Shown in pieces: positions 37,301-43,387 of a stretch of 64,000 nt of DNA; position 1 is the first letter of the stretch; the number at the start of each line of letters is the position of its first letter. Made by a program: the position numbers and the translations under genes. Under the pieces are notes generated by a model. The model made no database searches. It had not been told where the DNA came from and worked only from the letters and a program-made list of their open reading frames with translations. The stretch comes from CAWFKW01 sp963816535 (GTDB lineage: Bacteria > Bacteroidota > Ignavibacteria > Tepidaquicellales > OLB5), in NCBI GenBank assembly GCA_963816535.1, contig CAWFKW010000003.1, positions 868,001-932,000 on the forward strand, read 5' to 3'.

Positions 37301-37624
37301 ACCACTTCGCTCTTTGATCATATCACTATTAAAGTTCTTTGCGGCGAAAAAGGGTTCAGTAAAATTTCAATTCATGCAAATATTCTTGAGCTGCATATGA
37401 ATCCTGATAACGAAGAAATCTTCACAAGCGGGTATTTTGAAAAACTGGTTAACTTTATTTCTAATCCCCCCTTTTCTTCTCAAAGGGGGGCAGGGGGGTT
37501 CACATCGCAGCTGGTACAAACAAAATTCTCTCTTTATGTAAAATTCCGCCTGCCCCTCGCAGATCATTCATTGCAAAAGCTTGATGAAGTAATGAAAATT
37601 GTAGAGGAGCTACATCGGTTATAA
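34337..37624 (+). CDS. mfd: Transcription-repair coupling factor
   Basis: 1095 aa, normal length. Starts at TTG. The UvrB-like N-terminal modules include DYAVRGGILDIFPE; then the RNA-polymerase-interaction domain (GDFMVHRDFGIGKYAGM), the RecG-like motor with Walker A CGDVGFGKTEVA (near 549) and DEEQ box (IIDEEQRFG, near 650), and the C-terminal TRCF domain. Mfd displaces stalled RNA polymerase and recruits UvrA. Oddity: residues about 1043-1057 in the C-terminal domain are encoded by a palindromic repeat inserted in frame (see the repeat entry). Confidence 0.96.
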   Translation: MIELANKIFSSREFNELRNSAGKDCFLTGVSGSFNAFIVSHLYLNSNRKIVYCSAEAQKLFKLKDDLNFIIGDEAASVYLDKFDEEYEGDITPLSTTLKRLSTDDGYIILLDPPVFHKPIIGESAFKSKIINIKKGDALNFDELISRLRVFNFARKQVVEEENDYAVRGGILDIFPENLSQPVRIEFYGNIIESIREFDAGTQRSIAQIDAVEILPSLDEFENIPSETAKLMDYIGKDALLLLDEPDLIKNDHEDIFQELLKFPTSFFSGFSLNKSESVQGLNAIREIVFNSKPQPPFNSNTKLLFENLEGLARKSYQIYITCTDDYQSKRFKELVDDHDEDGALADIIYLDNSFHEGFLLPEENIAVYTEHGIYDRFYRTAKRKRRFAGITFKDLGKVNNGDFMVHRDFGIGKYAGMRKVKTGGIEHEAVKLLYKDNDVVFVNLNSLHLIKKYSAQEGYVPKLNKLGGYEWEKTKQRTKKKIQDIARDLILLYSKRKKQKGFRFSADSVWQKELEASFIYEDTPDQVTATKEVKSDMEAEIPMDRLVCGDVGFGKTEVAVRAAFKCVLDNKQAAVLVPTTILAEQHYNTFKDRLSNWAVEVEHISRFKSRKEQTEVLKRLEDGKLNIIIGTHRLLSKDVKFRDLGLLIIDEEQRFGVKSKEKLKFMRENVDVLTLTATPIPRTLNFSLLGARDLSIINTPPKNRQPIHTEIINFDKKTIGNAVLRELQRGGQVYLVNDRIAKLEELAFMIEELVPFAKVAIAHGQMTAPQLEKVMMKFLEKKFNVLVCTKIIESGLDIPTVNTIIINRADHFGLAELYQLRGRVGRSNTKSYAFLITPPQSVLTKQAVRRLHALEEFSDLGSGMNLALRDLEIRGAGNLLGGEQSGFISEMGFDMYMQILDEAVTELKESELGMALTDIIPKAPASKKKIKEVTIESDVAMLIPDYYVDDENTRLEVYQRLANVTSLEELDSIKAELLDRFGKFPDETTSLFDHITIKVLCGEKGFSKISIHANILELHMNPDNEEIFTSGYFEKLVNFISNPPFSSQRGAGGFTSQLVQTKFSLYVKFRLPLADHSLQKLDEVMKIVEELHRL
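37464..37505. repeat. Palindromic repeat inserted in frame inside mfd
   Basis: AATCCCCCCTTTT...AAAGGGGGG followed by CAGGGGGGTT: a C-arm/G-arm hairpin with a second G6 run. Its length keeps the frame and adds about 14 residues (NPPFSSQRGAGGFT) to Mfd. Its layout resembles the intergenic elements at 29481 and 34181. Confidence 0.7.
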
Positions 37625-37938
37625 GGAAAAAACAGCCACAAAGTTGAAGCGAAGCGAAAACCCGCCTTTGGAGGGACACACGAAGAAAATAAAACAGTAA
37701 TTTTATATTCCTAATTAAACCTCACTAATGTCATTCCCGCGAAGGCGGGAATCCAGATCACAATTTCAGATAGCAAAATTATTTTGCCCCTACAAGAAAT
37801 TAATGCAACGAAGACACTAATTTACACAAACATTTAACGCAGAGTAACAAAGAAATATAATATTTAATGGAAGCAATTAATTTACTAAAAGGTTAAATGA
37901 TAGTAATTGTTTGTCAATCAGAACCACTAAAAAGTAAA
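37625..37938. repeat. Gene-less boundary with a dispersed palindrome
   Basis: No gene. Positions 37731-37757 carry the palindrome ATTCCCGC-GAAG-GCGGGAAT with CCAG after it, a sequence found as a dispersed repeat in many bacteria and resembling the Neisseria dRS3 core. The flanks (CACAAAG, GCGAAGCG, GGAGGGACACACG) look like decayed repeats. This marks the left side of the AT-rich island. Confidence 0.55.
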
Positions 37939-40900
37939 TTATTCATTAATCATACTTGAAATCCTATTTTTAAGTTCATTATCAGTTAGTGAATTATTTA
38001 TTTCGTTAATTTTTTCTTTAATCTTATTAGAAGATTCATTATTCTGATATTGTCTCAAATATGCATCTACTTCATGAATCCATTTATCTGCATTTACATT
38101 AATTATTTCTTCCTTAATGCCGAACTCAATAAAGAAATCAATTTTAACTTGTTGATTTGAATTTAGTTGGTCCAAAAGCTCATCAACAATTTCATTTCGG
38201 TCGGAACTTTTCATAAATTGCAGATTCATCATAACAAACTCTGTATCTGGCCCTTTCTTCAAATCAATTTTGATTTGATCCCAGACATAATTAAGAGCTC
38301 TTTCTTTCGCTTCATTTGATAAATTATCAAATAAGGCAAATCTAAATTTTGATAACTCTGCTTTAAAGGTTTCAGTGTCAATATCTTTAAGACTTCTGAG
38401 AATAGGACTTAGTAATGTATCCTTATCGTTTTGAGTTATCCTAGAATCTCTATTCATTAACTCCATGCTGTAAGATAAAAATGCGTCCCTATCTAAGGAT
38501 GTTGCATTACCCCAGAAATCTTTATTCAAAAATTGCTCTAAAGCATTCTTAATTATTGGTTTATTATCGTCAATTCTATCCACTTTATCTATTAGCACTT
38601 CATTGACAAACCTTACAATATATTTTGCATATAATTCTTTGGATTTCCAATAACTTTCAAATAAATATTTAAGAATATCTTTGCTTTGGAAATTATATAT
38701 TTTTTCAATAAGTTCGTAAATAATTCCTTTCCACTTTTCTTCAGTATTTCCCAAGTCTGAAGCCTCATTTGATGCTGCGGAATCGAACATTGTTGAATTG
38801 AAGAGTGGGAATTTACCAAATTTAGAACGTTTGAACTCCTTTTCATACAATTCTGGATCTACTTGTATGGCTTCAGTTAATTTCTTTCTTATGATTTTTC
38901 GTTTATCTTCTTCTAAAACTTTATATAATTCAACAAAACCACTGAACCATTCTGCATCTATATCATACTCATTTTCCCATTTTGAACTTTCTTTAATTAA
39001 AGTATCAAATACTTGATTTGCAACTTCTTTACTAATATTAACATTAGAATTTAAAACCCAATTCAGAACTACATTCGGAGGATAAAGAGGGTCTTCTACA
39101 TCCACTTTACTAAAATCATTCGTCAGACATTCAATTGATTTAGCAAACAGGTTATTGAGTATTTCTTTATCTGCTATTTCACTAAGTCTGGCAATTAAAA
39201 GCCCAACCGAATAGCTTGTTTTCGAAATTTCAGGAGTCAAACCATTTACTGCATTCCTTAATATTTTTTTGCTTTTTATTATTTCTGGAATATTTCCCTC
39301 TGTGGGTAAAAGCCATTCCCACAAACTCTCTAAGTAATCTTTACTTGATAAGTTAATTAATATCAATTTACTCAATAGTTCTCTATAATGCTCAATTATT
39401 TCAATTCCTAAAATTGAAATATTTTCGTTTACTCCTTTGATATGAGGTTGAATTTTATTCCAATAGTTGGGAAGAGTATTATTTACATCTAGAGTTACAT
39501 TTGAAAATAAAGGAATTAACCTACTGTATATTATTCTTGCTACAGTTTTGAGTTTTTCGTAACTAATTTTTGGAATATCGCCTTTACCCAAACGCCAAAT
39601 CGATGGGTTTATATTTTCCCCCAGCCCAAGTAAAACATCCGAAGGAATGGATTCAAATAAAGAGCCAATCATTACATCCAATCTAAATTCAATTTTTTCA
39701 TTAACGTTTTGTAAAGCACTAATAAGATTTTCTCTTAAAGTAAGGGGTGTCACTAAATTATTCAGTCTTATCTTAGTTTCAATTTCAAAATTTCCCAAAA
39801 ACCCATCCTTTTCAATATTAATCTTTATTAAATCCAATGCGTTTTCCTCATCTTTTCTCATCAGTGAAGCAATAATTTTATCGAATAGTTCCGAACTTGC
39901 ATTGCCAGAAAACGTAAAAAATAAATCTGCATTCTCATTTGTAATTCTATTGGTTGCATCAAGGAAATTTCTCAATCTGTAACCATCTGTTGGCTCATCA
40001 AGTATTTCTTCTAATTCTTTGTCATTCAAGAACTGACTATCAAAATCTAAATTCTTCCTGTATTGTTCTAGGTTGTTAAATGACCCGATATTATTCAAAA
40101 AGTATTTATAAGCTTTAGGATAATAGTTTTGGATTATGAGGATTTTCAACAAAAACCCTAAATCCTTTGAAATTCTATCTTTTGGCAATGACTGCATATC
40201 ACCGTCTGCTTTTTCTAAATCTAACGCTAAATTATAACTAGCCACAAGATTATTTAGAATTTGCTTAGCCCTTCTCGGATTGTTCATAAATTTTGTAAAT
40301 AAAATTGCTTGGAAGTTTGTTATATCAACTGAATTATTAATTCCAATTTTCTCTGCAAGGTCTTTAATGTAGTCTAACAAATACTCAGCATAAACTGGTC
40401 TCAAATAAATCTCGACATTGAATAATTTTCTCAAAAATTCATCCTCATCAATTACATCTTTCCCATCTTTTTCACCCATTCCTTTGCTGATATGGTTCTT
40501 TATTTTTTCATGATCGCATGGTATAAGATAAATACAATCATTAACCCCCAAAAAAGTACTAATCCCAGTTAATACTTCCAAAACTTTAGAACTTTGACAC
40601 CTATCTAAATTGTCAATTATAAAAACTTTCCTATGGTCCTTTATTGAAGGGTGATTTATGGCTTGTTTAAACATATCTTCAAATTGTTCTGGTGAGTTGG
40701 GCTTTTCAGTGTCTTTAACTATAGTAGTGACTACGCCTTTACTTCTGATTGAAGTTATAACTGCAATAATTACAGGTAATATTGCTTTACTTATTAGATC
40801 AATCCAGTCTTTGCATGCAAAACCAATCGGGGGGTAAAAATACTTAATTAAAAAAAGTCCAGTTAAAACCGGGATTAACCAGTAGAAATTCTTACTAAAT

Positions 40901-41304
40901 ATTTTCCATGAAAATTTAGTAGTATATTGGGCTCCTTCATGTGTATTAATATATAACTTTTCATTGAATTTTAAATCATTGTTGAACCATTCCTTGTCAA
41001 TTCTCAACAATATTTGCCTTCGCAATGAATCAGCAGAATATTTCCAGACATCAAAATTCAAATATTTTATTTTCTTATTCTCTTTTTTATCCAATTCCAC
41101 ACATAGTGCATTTACAATACCTGTTTTACCCGTTCCCCAACCTCCAAAAAGTCCAATGCAAAAAGGAGCAGGACATTCCTTAATGGTTTCCATTAATGCA
41201 TTTATGTATCCGGAATGTTTAAAAATATCCTTTGGGTGTTCATCTTTTCCCCAATATGCATCAAACCTTGGTAAATCTCGTAAATATTTTAAGTGATTAG
41301 CCAT
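37939..41304 (-). CDS. KAP-family P-loop NTPase
   Basis: 1121 aa from the ATG at 41304. Walker A GGWGTGKT at 54-61 and Walker B FIIDNLDR (D231) flank two membrane helices (about 139-157 and 169-186), an arrangement known in KAP NTPases, where helices are inserted in the P-loop domain. A further 850 helical residues show no recognised domain. KAP proteins organise membrane-associated complexes; some are linked to phage defence and plasmid functions. The gene is visibly more AT-rich than its neighbours and lies between repeats, suggesting acquisition. The small membrane protein at 41486-41707, on the same strand just upstream, may be a partner. Confidence 0.85.
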   Translation of the reverse strand: MANHLKYLRDLPRFDAYWGKDEHPKDIFKHSGYINALMETIKECPAPFCIGLFGGWGTGKTGIVNALCVELDKKENKKIKYLNFDVWKYSADSLRRQILLRIDKEWFNNDLKFNEKLYINTHEGAQYTTKFSWKIFSKNFYWLIPVLTGLFLIKYFYPPIGFACKDWIDLISKAILPVIIAVITSIRSKGVVTTIVKDTEKPNSPEQFEDMFKQAINHPSIKDHRKVFIIDNLDRCQSSKVLEVLTGISTFLGVNDCIYLIPCDHEKIKNHISKGMGEKDGKDVIDEDEFLRKLFNVEIYLRPVYAEYLLDYIKDLAEKIGINNSVDITNFQAILFTKFMNNPRRAKQILNNLVASYNLALDLEKADGDMQSLPKDRISKDLGFLLKILIIQNYYPKAYKYFLNNIGSFNNLEQYRKNLDFDSQFLNDKELEEILDEPTDGYRLRNFLDATNRITNENADLFFTFSGNASSELFDKIIASLMRKDEENALDLIKINIEKDGFLGNFEIETKIRLNNLVTPLTLRENLISALQNVNEKIEFRLDVMIGSLFESIPSDVLLGLGENINPSIWRLGKGDIPKISYEKLKTVARIIYSRLIPLFSNVTLDVNNTLPNYWNKIQPHIKGVNENISILGIEIIEHYRELLSKLILINLSSKDYLESLWEWLLPTEGNIPEIIKSKKILRNAVNGLTPEISKTSYSVGLLIARLSEIADKEILNNLFAKSIECLTNDFSKVDVEDPLYPPNVVLNWVLNSNVNISKEVANQVFDTLIKESSKWENEYDIDAEWFSGFVELYKVLEEDKRKIIRKKLTEAIQVDPELYEKEFKRSKFGKFPLFNSTMFDSAASNEASDLGNTEEKWKGIIYELIEKIYNFQSKDILKYLFESYWKSKELYAKYIVRFVNEVLIDKVDRIDDNKPIIKNALEQFLNKDFWGNATSLDRDAFLSYSMELMNRDSRITQNDKDTLLSPILRSLKDIDTETFKAELSKFRFALFDNLSNEAKERALNYVWDQIKIDLKKGPDTEFVMMNLQFMKSSDRNEIVDELLDQLNSNQQVKIDFFIEFGIKEEIINVNADKWIHEVDAYLRQYQNNESSNKIKEKINEINNSLTDNELKNRISSMINE

Positions 41305-41485
41305 AACCAATTAATTAAAAAATTTGACTTCAGTTAACTTAAAAGTCTATTCAAAAAATGTATTATGTGAAGTCCGGGGTGTTGAAATATCAGCAGCTCG
41401 GGTTATCTAAATATATCATAACACAATAATTTTTACAAGCAAGAATAGTAGTCCAATACTTTCTAAATTAGATTGTTTATTGGTA

Positions 41486-41707
41486 TTATTTCAAAAAATT
41501 AGTTCCAACTTTGCTTGCTTGCTCATCCATCATATAGACGAAAAGTATTGCCAGGCCAATGCTTCCAATAAATGCCAAACCGCCTAAAATCATACCAATC
41601 TTTTTGTTATTACTTGTACTCACAAATGCAATTTGAAAAATTTCGTATCCTTTGTAAACAAGATATGCAGCGAGCATATATGCTAATATTTGTATTTGAC
41701 CGACCAT
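41486..41707 (-). CDS. Small two-helix membrane protein
   Basis: 73 aa. Two hydrophobic helices (about 8-30 and 38-61) are separated by a short polar loop (STSNNKK); the C-terminus is polar. AAGGAATTATCAAC precedes the ATG, giving a reasonable ribosome-binding site. It is upstream of the KAP NTPase on the same strand, with about 180 bases between. Not recognised. A membrane partner or sensor for the NTPase is an inference from position only. Confidence 0.6.
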   Translation of the reverse strand: MVGQIQILAYMLAAYLVYKGYEIFQIAFVSTSNNKKIGMILGGLAFIGSIGLAILFVYMMDEQASKVGTNFLK

Positions 41708-42049
41708 GTTGATAATTCCTTTCTATTAAATAAAATAGGAGATACCGCCGCAAACTTTCGTTCAGGCAATATCCCCTTATGTAATGTGCTGTAAAATTAG
41801 CAATCGGGTTTTGCAAAGTCAATGATAATCCTTCGTCTCCGCTCAGGATGACAAAGGCAGTCGCTCAGGATGATCCCGATCCTTCGGCCCCCGCTTGACC
41901 CAGAGGGTACCCCGCGAGGGCAGGCTTCGCTCAGGACGGGATTTCGGTCAATCGCTTTCGCGCTTGAGCCTGCCCGCTCTTTGACTTGATGACACGGTGT
42001 GGATTGTTGAAGAGCTGCAAGGGTTATGAAGGGTAAAAAAAACAAAGCG
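41708..42049. repeat. Gene-less stretch with dispersed repeat fragments
   Basis: 342 bases. CGCTCAGGATGA occurs at 41840-41851 and 41862-41873, and a shortened CGCTCAGGA at 41928. GC-rich blocks (ATCCTTCGG, CCGCGAGGGCAGGC) contrast with the AT-rich genes on both sides. It reads like a nested or decayed dispersed repeat. Confidence 0.5.
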
Positions 42050-42208
42050 TTACGTAACCGTTTCCTTCTTAGAGATCTTTAAACCGTATTTCTTCCTTAT
42101 TCTCTGTAAATTCTTTTCTCTTAACCCGGGGTTCTTCTCATATCTCTTTCTTAATTTTTCTCTTATATCCCTCATCATCTTAACAGCATCAAATTGTTTA
42201 TTTTTCAT
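42050..42208 (-). CDS. Small basic protein, probable partner of the PIN toxin
   Basis: 52 aa (MKNKQFDAVKMMRDIREKL...), strongly basic and helical, with a clear GGGAGG ribosome-binding site inside the end of the preceding gene. It overlaps the PIN gene by 11 bases, so the two were translationally coupled. Small helical proteins in this position commonly accompany PIN genes as antitoxins; the identity here is inferred. It remains intact while the PIN gene is broken. Confidence 0.6.
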   Translation of the reverse strand: MKNKQFDAVKMMRDIREKLRKRYEKNPGLREKNLQRIRKKYGLKISKKETVT

Positions 42209-42656
42209 TTAATACCTCCCTTGGAGTCCTGATTTCTAAAATGGGGTAACCGTTTTTCAAATTAACTGAATTATATTTTCTAATTTTATCAATATTTACA
42301 ATATGCTGAAAATTCCAACTCACAAGAATATCTGCTTTATTAATCGTTGCTATCGCAATATGAAGCGCATCTTCGTAGAATTTAATTGTTACGGCCTCTT
42401 CCTTTATATACAATTGAGCTAAGTTTTCAGTTTCATCATCTTTTATGAGAGTTTCGATATTGATTTTAGGAATTGAGGGTAAAACACTTTGAACATTGTT
42501 CGGCGCGTTTTCTAATTCCTCAAGCGTAATATCCGAAACCAAAGCAATAATACTGCCTGATTTGATCTGGTCAATAAATTTTAGAGATCATTCTTCAAAT
42601 TCTTCGTCGAAACATCTTCCTATAACAGAAGTATCTATATAAATCCTTTGAATCAC
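42198..42656 (-). pseudogene. PIN-domain toxin (VapC-like), interrupted by a stop codon
   Basis: From a GTG at 42656 the frame reads IYIDTSVIGRCFDEEFEE, then TGA at codon 23 (42590-42588), then SLKFIDQIKSGSIIALVSDITLEELENAP... and DALHIAIATINKADILVSWNFQHIVN, a complete PIN domain of 152 residues. Relatives usually have tryptophan (TGG) after such a segment, so one G-to-A change explains the break. The remaining ATG/GTG starts after the stop lack the first catalytic aspartate (D8). The RNase is therefore probably inactive, unless TGA is read through. Confidence 0.8.
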
Positions 42657-43387
42657 ATTCCTAATTTAATAAAGTTAAAATTATTAAATCACCTATAAAT
42701 ATATCATATCCATTATCATTCAATATTATTTCCTGGTAAATTCTTTATTTTCAGTCTGAAAACGCACCCCAATATGTTTATCCAGATATCCGCTTGGCGC
42801 TCTCCGCTCAATGCGCTTTTCTTTTTTTGCCGTTAGCTTTTATATTTTCGCATTTGGCTTTTTCTATCTGCCTGATTTGCTATATACATATGTTTTTTTG
42901 CCTTGACACTTAAAAACATACGTATTATAATGGTAAATGAAATTTGTACAATGCGCTAATGGCGCTTGTGTCAAATGGTTTGTTGAGAATTCGCACATTA
43001 GCAAATGAAAGATGAGAAAGATTTTATACGGAAAAACTTCAGTTAAGTTTCAAAATCCAAAGAAAATTCTTTTTCTCATGTGCTCGCTGACTGTGACTCA
43101 TTTCAAATCGTTTATTTTGATACATTTGTTTAGCCAATTATCAGTTTAAGTTACTAATAAATAAGAGCCTTAGTGTTTTTGCGCAACCGTACCAAAACGA
43201 TACAAAAGGGTGTCAAATGATATGATAAACTTATACTAAATGTGGACAGCGGAGGTTTGGGCCCTGCCATTTGCAGTTTTACGTTTGCCGTTTGGCATTT
43301 CACGACGTGCCCCGACTTGGCGGGGTTCTTTATAATTTTCAAAAATTCAATTGCTTTTCAATTTCCTTAAAGATATTTTTAGCCATT
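42657..43387. other. Gene-less region containing a consensus promoter
   Basis: 731 bases with no convincing protein gene. It is AT-rich and includes T-runs (near 42828-42850 and 42890), the consensus promoter at 42903-42931 and, downstream of it, an inverted repeat GCTAATG/CATTAGC (about 42955-43013). The last 130 bases contain fragments of low-complexity or repeat-like sequence. A non-coding RNA from the promoter is possible. Confidence 0.45.
42903..42931 (+). promoter_or_regulatory. Perfect consensus sigma-70 promoter
   Basis: TTGACA at 42903-42908 and TATAAT at 42926-42931 are separated by exactly 17 bases. Transcription would begin near 42937-42939, coinciding with an ATG for a 23-codon open frame (MKFVQCANGACVKW...), so the product would be either a leaderless small peptide or a small RNA. 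The next annotated gene is 450 bases away. Confidence 0.7.

Noticed and set aside
42937..43270. 6S RNA or another known structural RNA
   Set aside because: I could not fold the sequence into a recognisable known RNA. Only the promoter and a short inverted repeat support transcription.
43154..43342. A 62-codon open frame on the minus strand near the promoter region
   Set aside because: Its sequence looks like repeat-derived low-complexity DNA and there is no ribosome-binding site.
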